A DNA stretch of 63,229 nucleotides from Lachnospiraceae bacterium (GCA_022764465.1 JALERL010000002.1:1-63229); one strand, 5' to 3'; positions 1-9,580 are shown, counted from the stretch's first letter. Numbers and translations are program-made. The notes: generated by a model not told the origin, from the sequence alone.

Positions 1-1
1 G

Positions 2-367
2 GGAGGCTTTTTTCAGCTCTTAGGAGTGTTGCTGATCTTTGTATTTGTGCTTGTGATCACGTATCTGGTGACGAAATGGATCGCCGGGTATCAGAAGGGA
101 CAGGCGATACATAAGAACTTACAGGTGGTTGAGACATTGAAACTTACACCGAATAAGTATGTGCAGATTGTAGAAGCCGGAACAAAGTATCTGGTGATTG
201 CAATCGGTAAGGATGAGGTGACACTGCTTACGACCTTGGAAAAGGACGAACTTAAGGTGCTCCCGCAAGAACTACAGAATACAGATGGCAGGAAAGTTCA
301 GGAAAGCTTTCAGGAGATTCTTGATAAGCTTAAGGAACATTTACCGAATAAGCAGGCTAAATCATGA
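2..367 (+). CDS. fliO: FliO, flagellar export gate assembly protein (5' partial)
   Basis: FliO is a small membrane protein that helps FliP assemble into the flagellar type III export gate. The frame is open to the left edge of the window, so the start is probably outside; an internal GTG at 26 would also give a product. The visible part has one hydrophobic helix (LLIFVFVLVITYLVTKW), then a basic GYQKG stretch and a soluble domain with a KYVQIVEAGTKYLVIAIG beta pattern typical of FliO. It overlaps fliP by 4 nt (ATGA), which implies translational coupling. The identification rests on the topology, the short soluble domain and its position directly before fliP; sequence conservation in this family is low. 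Confidence 0.8.
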   Translation, partial: GGFFQLLGVLLIFVFVLVITYLVTKWIAGYQKGQAIHKNLQVVETLKLTPNKYVQIVEAGTKYLVIAIGKDEVTLLTTLEKDELKVLPQELQNTDGRKVQESFQEILDKLKEHLPNKQAKS

Positions 368-1251
368 GTAAATTAAAAAAATGGTATTGTGTGGCATCTT
401 TTCTTTTTGCCATACTCGTAGTGGTAGTTACACTGGCTTTTTATGCACCGACAGATACTTATGCAACTACGACAGATCGTACAACATCTGATACATCCGG
501 GGATAACATAGACGTTCCGACTGGAGACGATATTAATCAGTTGGATGTTGGAACTTCTGCGAATAATAATAGTACACAGTCTGACAGCAGTACCGGATTA
601 TCCATATCCTATAATAATGATAATGGTACGTTATCCGGTCCGATCAAGATGTTGCTGGTACTTACGGTACTGGCACTTGCACCATCGATCCTGATTATGA
701 TGACATCGTTTACACGTATTATCATTGTATTACATTTTATACGTGCGGCGATCGGAACACAGACCGTTCCCCCAAATCAGGTGCTGGTAGGTCTGGCACT
801 TTTTTTGACGCTGTTTATTATGGCACCGGTTTTTTCACAGGTGAATGAGAAGGCAATCAAGCCATTAGATGCAGGTGAAATCACCCAGGAAGAAGCTTTT
901 GAACAGGGAATGGAACCGATTCGTGAGTTTATGTTTGAACAGACACAGACGAAGGATATTAATTTATTCTGTGATATTCAGGGCGTTACTTATGAGACTC
1001 AGGATGATATTTCGAATACAATCCTGATCCCAAGTTTTATCTTAAGTGAGCTTCGGACAGCATTTATTATTGGATTTTTAATCTATATTCCGTTTATTGT
1101 AATTGATATGGTAGTGTCATCCGTTCTTATGTCAATGGGTATGATGATGCTTCCGCCAACGACGATATCGCTGCCATTTAAGATACTGTTATTTGTACTT
1201 GCAGATGGCTGGGATCTGGTGATCGGCAATCTTGTGAAGACGTTTTACTGA
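364..1251 (+). CDS. fliP: FliP, flagellar export gate protein
   Basis: FliP forms the pentameric core of the flagellar type III export gate in the inner membrane, together with FliQ and FliR. The 295-aa product starts with a hydrophobic signal segment (about residues 8-28), followed by a Ser/Thr/Asn/Asp-rich stretch of about 60 residues, and then the FliP core from about residue 90, with MTSFTRIIIVLHFIRAAIGT and QVLVGLALFLTLFIMAPVF. The C-terminal half carries the conserved PTTISLPFKILLFVLADGW stretch. The low-complexity linker before the core is longer than in many FliP proteins. It sits between fliO (4-nt overlap) and fliQ (15-nt gap) in the export-gate gene order. The assignment is secure. 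Confidence 0.97.
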   Translation: MSKLKKWYCVASFLFAILVVVVTLAFYAPTDTYATTTDRTTSDTSGDNIDVPTGDDINQLDVGTSANNNSTQSDSSTGLSISYNNDNGTLSGPIKMLLVLTVLALAPSILIMMTSFTRIIIVLHFIRAAIGTQTVPPNQVLVGLALFLTLFIMAPVFSQVNEKAIKPLDAGEITQEEAFEQGMEPIREFMFEQTQTKDINLFCDIQGVTYETQDDISNTILIPSFILSELRTAFIIGFLIYIPFIVIDMVVSSVLMSMGMMMLPPTTISLPFKILLFVLADGWDLVIGNLVKTFY

Positions 1252-1266
1252 TAAGAGGTGTGAGAA

Positions 1267-1539
1267 TTGATAACAGAGGGACAGATTTTAGATATTGCAA
1301 AAGATGCGATTTATAATATGATTGTTACATCAGCACCATTATTACTGATCTCACTTGTAGTAGGTCTGATTATCAGTATTTTCCAGACTGTTACCTCGAT
1401 TCAGGAGCAGACGCTTACATTTGTACCGAAGATTCTGGCTGTATTTCTTGGGCTGATGTTAATTGGATCATGGATGCTGAATAATATGACTGATTTTATG
1501 ACACGGTTGTGGTCGGATTTTAGTCTGTATCTGGGATGA
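1267..1539 (+). CDS. fliQ: FliQ, flagellar export gate protein
   Basis: This 90-aa protein has two transmembrane helices (about residues 18-38 and 53-70), with the family pattern LLISLVVGLIISIFQTVTSI followed by QEQTLTFVPKILAVFL. FliQ packs around FliP/FliR in the flagellar export gate. The start is TTG at 1267; it follows an AGAGGTGTGAG ribosome binding region, and no in-frame ATG precedes the conserved core. The length matches the usual 85-90 aa. fliR begins 4 nt after the stop. Confidence 0.96.
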   Translation: MITEGQILDIAKDAIYNMIVTSAPLLLISLVVGLIISIFQTVTSIQEQTLTFVPKILAVFLGLMLIGSWMLNNMTDFMTRLWSDFSLYLG

Positions 1540-1543
1540 AGTC

Positions 1544-2323
1544 ATGGTAAATACAAGTATTTCATTAGAAACGATTGAATATTTTCTATTGATTATGGTA
1601 AGAATATCCTGTTTTGTATCTGTAGCACCGTTTTACGGTATGACAAACACGCCGGCAAGAGTGAAAATTGGATTCTCCGCGCTGGTTTCCATATTGCTGT
1701 ACGGGATACTTCCTCATCCGGCACTGGAATACACAGATGTGATCGGATATGCCACAATCGTAGTCAGAGAAGGAATTACAGGCTTGCTGATTGGTTTTGC
1801 GGCAAACATATGTAATTCCATTATTTTATTATCCGGTAATATTATTGATATGAATATCGGACTTTCCATGGCAACAGAGTATGATCCGATCACTCAGACA
1901 AATTCGCCGATCACCGGTAATTTTTACAATAATCTGCTGCTGTTACTTTTGATCGTTACGGATATGCATCATTATATCCTGCATGCAATCGCAGATTCTT
2001 ATCAGGTAATTGCGATAGGTGGAACGGTTTTCCGGTGGGATAGTCTGATGACAAGCATGGTAACATTCATGACACATTCGATGGTAATCGGATTCCGGAT
2101 CGCACTTCCGGTATTTGCATGTACGATGATCTTAAACTGTATTCTGGGTATCATGTCAAAGGTGGCACCACAGATGAATATGTTTTCCGTCGGTATGCAG
2201 CTGAAAGTACTGGTAGGCTTTGTGGTGATGTTTCTGACAATCCGGCTTTTACCGTATGTATCTGATTTTATATTTACTGAGATGAAGCGGATGATGGTAT
2301 CCATAATAAAAGGACTGTATTGA
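1544..2323 (+). CDS. fliR: FliR, flagellar export gate protein
   Basis: This 259-aa polytopic membrane protein completes the FliP/Q/R export gate. The N-terminal part has VRISCFVSVAPFYGMTNTPA, which matches the FliR signature of an R-x(7)-P-F segment followed by a P-A-R-V-K-I-G stretch. Later it carries GLLIGFAANI and a C-terminal LKVLVGFVVMFLTIRLLPY helix. Length and hydrophobic profile (about six helices) fit the family. The stop overlaps the likely TTG start of flhB by 4 nt, so the two are probably translationally coupled. In some clostridia fliR and flhB are fused; here they are separate. Confidence 0.96.
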   Translation: MVNTSISLETIEYFLLIMVRISCFVSVAPFYGMTNTPARVKIGFSALVSILLYGILPHPALEYTDVIGYATIVVREGITGLLIGFAANICNSIILLSGNIIDMNIGLSMATEYDPITQTNSPITGNFYNNLLLLLLIVTDMHHYILHAIADSYQVIAIGGTVFRWDSLMTSMVTFMTHSMVIGFRIALPVFACTMILNCILGIMSKVAPQMNMFSVGMQLKVLVGFVVMFLTIRLLPYVSDFIFTEMKRMMVSIIKGLY

Positions 2324-3447
2324 TTGTGAAAGATACGTTATTGATTACATATAATCTGCAATGGTTCGCGAAAGACGGACCCGGAGGCGAGAAAACAGAG
2401 CCGGCAACGGCCAAAAAGTTAAAAGATGCCAGAGATGAGGGTAAGGTAGCCAAAAGCCGGGAACTTGGGTTTGCGGTTGATCTGATCGTACTGTTTGTGG
2501 TTCTTCGGATTTTTATGTCGTATGTATCGGAAGGACTGTTGGGATCATTTTCAGAAGTCTATGGCATGATTCCGGATCTGGTCAGTGAAAATGCTTCCGG
2601 GATGACGATAAAGTCGGCAACAACAGTTCTTAGTATGTCATTGCTTCGGATTTTAAAAATTATTCTGCCGTTTCTGCTGATCGGGGTTGTCGTTGCATTA
2701 CTTGTCAGCATTCTGCAGGTCGGGTTTAAGGTTTCAACGAAGCCGATGAAACCGGATCTGAATAAGTTCAATCCCTTGAATGGATTTAAACGTATGTTTT
2801 CAAAGGATTCTGTTTTTGAGTTGTTTAAGTCGATCATAAAGATCGGACTGATTGCATATGTTGCGTATTCATCCTTAAAGGATCATCAGAATGAAATATT
2901 TCTTCTTTATGATATACAGCTGATGCAGGCTGTGATCTTAGTGGGTAATATTATTCTAGATACCGGGCTTAAGATCAGCATGGTCTATCTGATCATTGGA
3001 GCGGTGGACTGGATCTACCAGAAGCACAAATTCAATGAAGATATGAAGATGACCAAGCAGGAAGTAAAGGATGAGTATAAGAATACCGAAGGTGATCCAC
3101 AGATCAAGGGAAGACAGAGACAGCGTATGCGTGAGGCATCACAGCGTCGAATGATGCAGGATGTTCCGAAGGCGGATGTTGTAATCACAAACCCGACGCA
3201 TTTAGCAGTTGCGATCAAGTATGATTCAGAGGTAGCAAAGGCACCGGTTGTGTTGGCAAAGGGTGAAGATTATCTGGCAATGAAGATCCGTGAAAAGGCA
3301 AAGGAAAATGGAATCGAGATTGTAGAGAACAAGCCGCTTGCCCGTATGTTGTATGCAAATGTGGACATTGGCGCAGAGATACCACCGGAACTGTATCAGG
3401 CAGTTGCAGAGGTACTTGCAATGCTTCAGAAATTTAAATACCGATAA
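2320..3447 (+). CDS. flhB: FlhB, export gate substrate-specificity switch
   Basis: FlhB switches the flagellar export apparatus from rod/hook to filament substrates through self-cleavage. The 375-aa product has the N-terminal motif GEKTEPATAKKLKDAR, four transmembrane helices to about residue 235, and a cytoplasmic domain with the cleavage motif N291-P292-T293-H294 in VVITNPTHLAVAIKYD; all key residues are present. The start is either TTG at 2320 (overlapping the fliR stop) or GTG at 2326; both precede the conserved LQWFAKDGPGGEKTEPAT stretch. A 95-nt gap separates it from flhA, one of the wider gaps in the operon. Confidence 0.97.
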   Translation: MIVKDTLLITYNLQWFAKDGPGGEKTEPATAKKLKDARDEGKVAKSRELGFAVDLIVLFVVLRIFMSYVSEGLLGSFSEVYGMIPDLVSENASGMTIKSATTVLSMSLLRILKIILPFLLIGVVVALLVSILQVGFKVSTKPMKPDLNKFNPLNGFKRMFSKDSVFELFKSIIKIGLIAYVAYSSLKDHQNEIFLLYDIQLMQAVILVGNIILDTGLKISMVYLIIGAVDWIYQKHKFNEDMKMTKQEVKDEYKNTEGDPQIKGRQRQRMREASQRRMMQDVPKADVVITNPTHLAVAIKYDSEVAKAPVVLAKGEDYLAMKIREKAKENGIEIVENKPLARMLYANVDIGAEIPPELYQAVAEVLAMLQKFKYR

Positions 3448-3461
3448 AATGAAATTCGGTG

Positions 3462-3490
3462 TTGGTATCTGGACACAGATGGGTTATTAT
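3462..3490 (+). promoter_or_regulatory. candidate internal promoter before flhA
   Basis: TTGGTA at 3462-3467 and TATTAT at 3485-3490 are spaced by exactly 17 nt in the flhB-flhA gap. Each box has mismatches to the sigma-A consensus, so this is a candidate only. It would give flhA and the downstream che genes expression independent of the upstream operon promoter. Confidence 0.3.
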
Positions 3491-3542
3491 ATAAGAGATA
3501 AAAGATTTACTTAGGATAATTTACAGAGAGGAGGAATCGAAG

Positions 3543-5576
3543 ATGAAAAAGACAGATTTAGGCGTGGCATTATATTTACTGGCAGCGGTTATCTTTTTCA
3601 TTATCCCGATTCCTTCTATTTTATTGGATGTCATGCTCGCGATCAATATTTCGATTGCAATGATCATCCTGTTTAATGCATTGTTTGTTCAGGAAGTGTT
3701 AGATATGTCATTCTTTCCAACACTTCTTTTGTTTACCACCATTTTCAGAATCTCGTTAAACGTATCTTCCACGAGACTGATCTTAAAAACAGGTGATCCG
3801 GGTAATGTAGTCCGTACGTTCGGTGATTTCGTAGGTGGCGGTGATCTTGTCATCGGTGCGATCGTATTTATCGTATTGATCTTGATCCAGTTTATCGTAA
3901 TCAACAAGGGTTCCGAACGTGTTGCTGAGGTAACGGCCCGTTTTACACTGGATGCTATGCCCGGTAAGCAGATGGCGATCGATGCTGACTTAAATACAGG
4001 TGCAATCACCGAGAAGGAAGCAAGAATCCGCCGTAATAAGATTCAGGAAGAGTCAAGCTTTTTCGGTTCTATGGATGGTGCAACAAAGTATGTAAAGGGA
4101 GATGCGACCGCAGGTCTGATCATTACCTTTATCAACCTGATCGGTGGAACGATCATGGGCTATATGAATCAGGGGTTATCCATTACGGAAGCAATCCAGC
4201 AGTATGGTATCTTAACCATCGGTGATGGACTTGTCAGCCAGATTCCTTCGCTTTTAATCTCTCTTGCTACCGGTATTCTGGTTACCAAGGCATCGAAGGA
4301 AGCAGATTTCGGCGCAATCCTTATCAGTCAGCTTTTCGGACTGCCGAAGGCACTCTATCTGGTAGGTGGAACACTGATCCTTTTAGGAATTGTAACACCA
4401 CTTCCAATCTATATCTTTGTACCGCTTGGTCTGCTTTTTGTGATCGGCGGAAAGTCGGTGCAGAACAATACAGAGGTTGCGGCGATTGAGGAAGAGGCCG
4501 GTGCTGAAGAGGATGCGGCAGAAGAGATAAGAAAGCCGGAAAATGTACGTGCAATTCTTCCGGTTGATCCGATTGAGTTGGAATTTGGTTATGGTATTAT
4601 CCCACTTGCAGATGTCAATCAGGGTGGAGACCTGTTAGACCGTGTGGTTATGATCCGGCGTCAGATTGCGTTAGAGCTTGGTACGGTTGTACCAATCATC
4701 CGTTTGAGAGATAATATCCAGCTGAACCCGAACCAGTATATTATTAAAATCAAGGGAATTCAGGTGACAGAAGGAGAGATCCTTTTTGATCACTATATGG
4801 CAATGAATCCGGGCTATGTGGAAGAGGAGATTACAGGTATTCCGACCTTTGAGCCGTCCTTCCATCTGCCGGCGATCTGGATTACGGAAGGTCAGAGAGA
4901 GCGCGCGGAGAGTCTTGGCTATACGGTAGTAGATCCACCGTCAATTATTGCAACACATCTGACGGAAGTGATCCGCCAGCATATTGCAGAACTGCTGACC
5001 AGACAGGATGTATCGAACCTGATCAGCGATATGAAGGAGAATAATCCTGCACTGGTGGAGGAACTTACACCGAAGTTACTCGGAATCGGAGAGATCCAGA
5101 AGGTTTTACAGAATCTTCTGCGTGAGGATATTTCCATCCGTGATCTTTTGACAATTTTTGAGACATTAGCAGATCATGCGGCTACAACACATGATACGGA
5201 TGTCCTGACGGAGTATGTAAGACAGAGCTTAAAACGTGCAATTTCGAATAAATATTTCCCAGCAAATGAGACGACCAGTGTCGTTACACTGGATCCGAAG
5301 GTAGAACAGGATATTATGGGCTCTGTCAAGCAGACAGAACAGGGTGCATATCTGACCTTAGATCCTGAGAAGACAAAAGCAATCATTGCATCGGTGGAAA
5401 CCGAGATCGCAAAGTTACAGAATATCGGAAAAAATCCGATCATCATTACTTCTCCGATCGTTCGTATGTATTTTAAGAAGCTGACGGAGGATTATTTCAA
5501 GGATCTGATCGTTGTATCTTATAACGAAGTGGAATCGAATGTAGAATTACAATCTGTAGGGATGGTGACTGAATAA
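3543..5576 (+). CDS. flhA: FlhA, flagellar export gate ring protein
   Basis: FlhA forms the nonameric cytoplasmic ring of the flagellar export apparatus and docks chaperone-substrate complexes. The 677-aa product has about eight transmembrane helices in residues 1-310, with the signature FRISLNVSSTRLIL and the stretch GDGLVSQIPSLLISLATGIL, then an acidic linker (EEEAGAEEDAAEE, near residue 320) and a soluble domain to the C-terminus. Length and motif order are standard. A GAGAGGAGG ribosome binding site lies about 8 nt before the ATG. flhF starts directly after the stop codon (TAA-ATG). Confidence 0.98.
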   Translation: MKKTDLGVALYLLAAVIFFIIPIPSILLDVMLAINISIAMIILFNALFVQEVLDMSFFPTLLLFTTIFRISLNVSSTRLILKTGDPGNVVRTFGDFVGGGDLVIGAIVFIVLILIQFIVINKGSERVAEVTARFTLDAMPGKQMAIDADLNTGAITEKEARIRRNKIQEESSFFGSMDGATKYVKGDATAGLIITFINLIGGTIMGYMNQGLSITEAIQQYGILTIGDGLVSQIPSLLISLATGILVTKASKEADFGAILISQLFGLPKALYLVGGTLILLGIVTPLPIYIFVPLGLLFVIGGKSVQNNTEVAAIEEEAGAEEDAAEEIRKPENVRAILPVDPIELEFGYGIIPLADVNQGGDLLDRVVMIRRQIALELGTVVPIIRLRDNIQLNPNQYIIKIKGIQVTEGEILFDHYMAMNPGYVEEEITGIPTFEPSFHLPAIWITEGQRERAESLGYTVVDPPSIIATHLTEVIRQHIAELLTRQDVSNLISDMKENNPALVEELTPKLLGIGEIQKVLQNLLREDISIRDLLTIFETLADHAATTHDTDVLTEYVRQSLKRAISNKYFPANETTSVVTLDPKVEQDIMGSVKQTEQGAYLTLDPEKTKAIIASVETEIAKLQNIGKNPIIITSPIVRMYFKKLTEDYFKDLIVVSYNEVESNVELQSVGMVTE

Positions 5577-6878
5577 ATGACGATTAATAAATTCCAGGGA
5601 AAAACAGAGAACGAAGCAATCGAAAAGGCAAAGAAGGAAATGGGACAGAATGCTGTCATCATGAATGTACGTGAGGTGAAGCCAAAGGGATTCTTCCGTG
5701 CATTTAAGAAGTCAACCTTTGAAGTGACGGCTGCCTTAGAAGAAAAGGAACAGGCGCCGAATCCGGTATCTGCCATGACGGCTCCGTTAAAGATGCATGA
5801 GAATATCAATTATGCTGCAGATGGGCCGATCAAGATCCCGATTCCGAAGCCGGAAGAGAAGACAGAACTGCCGAAAGCAGAACCGGTGAATCCTTTTAAG
5901 CTGCCGTTACCGACACAGAAGCCTTTTATGAATGAAAAAGAAAAGGGAATTGAGGAAAAGCTAGAAAGCTTACAGACTCTGTTAGAAAAGAATTTAAACA
6001 GTGACGAGAAGAAGAAAAGCGAAGAGAAAACAGACACGCATTCTGAGGAAAAAAACACGGAACGGCAGCCGGAGCAGTCACAGGCCTTCCGCTGTGTGAA
6101 GATGATCTATGATATTTTACTTGAGAATGATGTGAACGAAAAATATGCCAACCAGATTTTAGATGATATGGAAAAGGTGATCCGGAATGGATCAAGCATG
6201 GATATGATCCTTTCGAATATTTATCAGAAGATGATCTTAAAGTTCGGCCAGCCACAGACGATTGAATTAGGGGAAGGTCATCCAAAGATCGTATTTTTCA
6301 TTGGACCGACCGGAGTAGGAAAGACAACGACGATTGCAAAGATCGCATCCAAATATAAGGTGGATCGTGGAAAGAAGGTAGCACTGTTAACCGCAGATAC
6401 ATACCGGATCGCGGCTGCAGAGCAGCTTCGAACCTATGCGAATATCTTAGATACACCGCTTACGATCATCTATTCACCGGATGAGCTGAATACAGCAATT
6501 GAGAATGTCAGTGATTATGATCTGGTACTTGTGGATACCGCAGGATTTTCACATAAGAATCTCACACAGCGTGCGGATACGAAGCTTTTAATCGACAGTG
6601 TGGATGAGAAGTATGAGAAGGAAGTCTATCTTGTGATCAGCGCAACTACGAAGTATCGTGACCTGCTTGAAATTGCTGATATTTATCATGAGATTGCAGA
6701 TTACAAGATTATTTTTACAAAGTTAGATGAGACCACGACATATGGAAATATTTTAAATATCCGTCTGTATTCGGGGGCAGAATTGTCCTATGTTACGAAT
6801 GGACAGAATGTGCCGGATGATATTGAAGTATTTGACATACAAAAGATCGTAAAGAAATTACTGGGAGGAAGAGAATAG
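5577..6878 (+). CDS. flhF: FlhF, SRP-type GTPase for flagellar placement
   Basis: FlhF is an SRP54/FtsY-like GTPase that, with FlhG, sets flagellar number and position. The 433-aa protein starts with the FlhF N-terminal region (MTINKFQGKTENEAIEKAKK), followed by a Lys/Glu/Pro-rich low-complexity region (about residues 75-165) that probably forms a disordered linker. The NG domain carries G1 GPTGVGKT at residues 243-250, the TADTYRIAAAEQLRTYA motif, DTAGFSHKN (G3) and TKLDE (G4). All catalytic motifs are intact. It lies between flhA and flhG with no intergenic space, the usual Firmicute arrangement. Confidence 0.97.
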   Translation: MTINKFQGKTENEAIEKAKKEMGQNAVIMNVREVKPKGFFRAFKKSTFEVTAALEEKEQAPNPVSAMTAPLKMHENINYAADGPIKIPIPKPEEKTELPKAEPVNPFKLPLPTQKPFMNEKEKGIEEKLESLQTLLEKNLNSDEKKKSEEKTDTHSEEKNTERQPEQSQAFRCVKMIYDILLENDVNEKYANQILDDMEKVIRNGSSMDMILSNIYQKMILKFGQPQTIELGEGHPKIVFFIGPTGVGKTTTIAKIASKYKVDRGKKVALLTADTYRIAAAEQLRTYANILDTPLTIIYSPDELNTAIENVSDYDLVLVDTAGFSHKNLTQRADTKLLIDSVDEKYEKEVYLVISATTKYRDLLEIADIYHEIADYKIIFTKLDETTTYGNILNIRLYSGAELSYVTNGQNVPDDIEVFDIQKIVKKLLGGRE

Positions 6879-7751
6879 ATGGATCAGGCACAACAGCTGA
6901 GAAATGTAATAAAATTAAAAAATCAAAAAATTACTCCCAAGGCAAGAGTGATTACGATCACAAGCGGAAAAGGCGGCGTTGGTAAGTCGAATGTTGCAGT
7001 TAACATGGCCATCCAGCTTCGTAAGATGGGAAAGCGTGTCATTATCTTTGATGCGGATCTTGGACTGGCGAATGTCGAAGTGATGTTCGGTGCGATTCCG
7101 GAGTATAATCTGAGTGATCTGATCTATCATGGAAAAAACATCCGTGAGATCATAACGACAGGTCCGATGGATATCGGCTTTATTTCCGGCGGATCCGGAA
7201 TTATGGGACTGAATAATCTTTCTAAGGACCAGATCGCATATCTGGTACATAATCTTTCGGAGTTAGATGAACTCGCAGATGTAATACTTATAGATACCGG
7301 TGCAGGCATTGCAGACAGTGTGCTTGAATTTGTTATTGCAAGTCCGGAAGTGCTGTTAGTTTCCACCCCGGAACCGAGTTCTCTGACGGATTCTTATTCG
7401 CTGCTTAAGGCATTGCACCGGAATCCGAATTTTTTAAAAAACGGAACCAAGATCAATGTGATTGCAAACCGTGTGAATTCCGCAGAAGATGGTCAGGCAG
7501 TTTTCGATAAGTTAAATACGGTTGTGTCACAGTTTTTAAATGGAAATATCAATTATCTTGGGATGATACCGCAGGATGTTTCCTTAGAGCGTGCGGTCAG
7601 ACAGCAGAAGACTGTGTCGCTCAGTGCTCCAAGCTCTGCTTCGGCAAAAGCGTTTGAAGTACTTGCGCGGAATCTTATGAATGATACACATGAACCATAT
7701 GTCATGAAGAAGGGGATTACACAGCTTTTTGCAAATTTTATCAACAGATAG
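6879..7751 (+). CDS. flhG: FlhG, MinD-like ATPase controlling flagellar number
   Basis: FlhG (YlxH/FleN) is a ParA/MinD-type ATPase that stimulates FlhF GTPase activity. The 290-aa protein has an N-terminal glutamine-containing segment (MDQAQQLRNVIKLKNQ), the family's FlhF-activating region, then the deviant Walker A motif KGGVGKS at residues 31-37. DADLGLANVEVMFG and LIDTGAG follow. A C-terminal ITQLFANFINR may be the amphipathic membrane-targeting helix. It starts immediately after the flhF stop (TAG-ATG). Confidence 0.96.
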   Translation: MDQAQQLRNVIKLKNQKITPKARVITITSGKGGVGKSNVAVNMAIQLRKMGKRVIIFDADLGLANVEVMFGAIPEYNLSDLIYHGKNIREIITTGPMDIGFISGGSGIMGLNNLSKDQIAYLVHNLSELDELADVILIDTGAGIADSVLEFVIASPEVLLVSTPEPSSLTDSYSLLKALHRNPNFLKNGTKINVIANRVNSAEDGQAVFDKLNTVVSQFLNGNINYLGMIPQDVSLERAVRQQKTVSLSAPSSASAKAFEVLARNLMNDTHEPYVMKKGITQLFANFINR

Positions 7752-7763
7752 CAGGTGAAGAGG

Positions 7764-8510
7764 ATGATATCAAAAGTAATTGATATAGGTGCTAAAGTAG
7801 ATATCCGGATCGTCAGTCAGGTGGAGCGTTCTGCTACGACCGGAGAAGAGATACGCGTCTATAAGAGTCAGGTATACGATATTTTCGAGAATGGGGAAAT
7901 CGAATTGTTGATGCCGACAGAAGGAGGACGGCTTGTGCTGTTGTCACTTGGACTGCGCTATGAGTTTGTTTTTTATACGAAAAACGGACTCTATAAGGCA
8001 ATCGGACAGGTGAAGGAGCGATATAAGTCAGATAACCGGTATATGGTCCGTATTGAACTGAATACACCGTTAAGCAAGTTCCAGAGACGGCAGTTTTATC
8101 GTCTGCAATGTATTCTGGATATGAAATATTTTAAGCTTACGAAGGAATTAGCGGATCTGCCGGATACGGATACGATCATTGAAAGACTGCGGGATAAGGA
8201 CTTTTTTGAAAAGCAGAAGAAGGCGAACGTCGTGGATATCAGTGGAGGCGGTGTACGTTTTATTTCGGACGAAGAAAATGAAACAGACGATTATGTGCTG
8301 ATGATTTTTGTGCTAAATGATGGCAGGGAAGAAAAGCAGTATATGATCGTCGGAAGAATTATCAGTTGTGACCGGGTAGAGACTGGAGACAGTTCGAACC
8401 GGAAGTATGAAAACCGTGTGGAATTCATGCTGAAGGAGCCTAAGATGCAGGAGGAAATTATCAAATTTATTTTTGCAGAGGAGCGTAGGACGAGAAACAA
8501 TGATAAATGA
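7764..8510 (+). CDS. PilZ-domain c-di-GMP-binding flagellar brake protein
   Basis: The product is a 248-aa YcgR-like protein. It has an N-terminal YcgR/PilZN-type domain (residues 1-100) and a C-terminal PilZ domain with both c-di-GMP contacts: RxxxR within QRRQFYR (about residue 107) and DxSxxG within DISGGGVRF. Such proteins bind c-di-GMP and slow or stop the motor; an equivalent PilZ gene sits in many clostridial flagellar operons. ATG 7764 was chosen over GTG 7755 because AGGTG at 7753-7757 is 6 nt upstream and the protein then starts MISKVIDIGAKVDIRI, as in relatives. It overlaps cheB by 11 nt. Confidence 0.88.
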   Translation: MISKVIDIGAKVDIRIVSQVERSATTGEEIRVYKSQVYDIFENGEIELLMPTEGGRLVLLSLGLRYEFVFYTKNGLYKAIGQVKERYKSDNRYMVRIELNTPLSKFQRRQFYRLQCILDMKYFKLTKELADLPDTDTIIERLRDKDFFEKQKKANVVDISGGGVRFISDEENETDDYVLMIFVLNDGREEKQYMIVGRIISCDRVETGDSSNRKYENRVEFMLKEPKMQEEIIKFIFAEERRTRNNDK

Positions 8511-9579
8511 GAGGGAAACTAAAAAAAATATTCTGGTAGTTGACGACTCTGCACTTATGAGGAGGGTCATCTGTGATATAATAAACCAAGATGGTACATA
8601 TCAGGTGGTCGATACTTGCAGAGACGGGTTAGAAGCTTATGAAAAGTTAAAAAAGACACATTATGCAGGTGTTATACTTGACGTGAATATGCCACGTATG
8701 GATGGTCTGGAGCTGTTAGAGAAACTTCAGCAGGATGGAATCAGGGAAACTGTTATCATGGTCAGTACCCTGACATCGAAGGATGCGGATACGACCTTAC
8801 TTGCGATTGAACGTGGGGCGGTTGATTTCGTAACAAAGCCATCGAATATCATTGAGGCAAAGGGTGAGAGCTTTAAGGAACGTCTGATCCGTGTGATCAA
8901 GGCAGTTCTTGCAGGTGGAGCCGCAAAAGGTTTCACACCACGCAGACCGGCAGCTCCGAAGAAACCAGCTGGTCCGGTGAGAAGAAAGACATCCGGCGAT
9001 AAGAAGCTGGTTGCGCTTGCCTGCTCGACCGGAGGACCGAAGGCATTACAGAGTGTGATCCCGATGTTAGCAGCAAACCTCGATGCACCAATGGTACTTG
9101 TACAGCATATGCCTGCCGGCTTTACAAAGTCGATGGCAGACCGTCTGAATGAGTTAAGTCATATCCATGTAAAGGAAGCAGAAGACCATGAGGTCCTGCG
9201 CAAAGGAACGGTGTACGTTGCACCGGGTGGCAAGCATTTAGAAGTCAGAAAAGCGGCAGATGGTTCCCATTTTGTCAGCTTAAATGATGCACCGGCGATT
9301 GGTGGTTTAAAGCCATGTGCAAATGTAATGTATGAATCGTTACGGGAAAGTGGTTATGATGAAATTACCTGCGTCGTACTGACTGGTATGGGCGCGGATG
9401 GAACAAAAGGAATCCTTGCACTGCGTGAGAAGGTTCCGGTATACGTGATCTCACAGGATGCAGCAAGCTGTGTCGTGTACGGTATGCCGAAGTCAATCGC
9501 AGAGACAGGTGTTGTGGATGAAGTTGTTCCGTTAGACAAAATTGCACAATCTATTATGAAGAATGTGGGGGTAAAGTAA
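8500..9579 (+). CDS. cheB: CheB, receptor methylesterase/glutamine deamidase
   Basis: CheB removes methyl groups from chemoreceptors and is activated by CheA-dependent phosphorylation. The 359-aa protein has a receiver domain with NILVVDDSALMRR and the phospho-acceptor D61 in VILDVNMPRMDG. A Pro/Arg/Lys-rich linker follows, then the methylesterase domain with the catalytic triad S176 (ACSTGGP), H203 (VQHMP) and D300 (GMGADGTKG), all present. ATG 8500 is preferred; a TTG 27 nt upstream would only add residues unlike the family. It overlaps the PilZ gene, and cheA begins 1 nt after its stop. Confidence 0.97.
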   Translation: MINERETKKNILVVDDSALMRRVICDIINQDGTYQVVDTCRDGLEAYEKLKKTHYAGVILDVNMPRMDGLELLEKLQQDGIRETVIMVSTLTSKDADTTLLAIERGAVDFVTKPSNIIEAKGESFKERLIRVIKAVLAGGAAKGFTPRRPAAPKKPAGPVRRKTSGDKKLVALACSTGGPKALQSVIPMLAANLDAPMVLVQHMPAGFTKSMADRLNELSHIHVKEAEDHEVLRKGTVYVAPGGKHLEVRKAADGSHFVSLNDAPAIGGLKPCANVMYESLRESGYDEITCVVLTGMGADGTKGILALREKVPVYVISQDAASCVVYGMPKSIAETGVVDEVVPLDKIAQSIMKNVGVK

Positions 9580-9580
9580 G

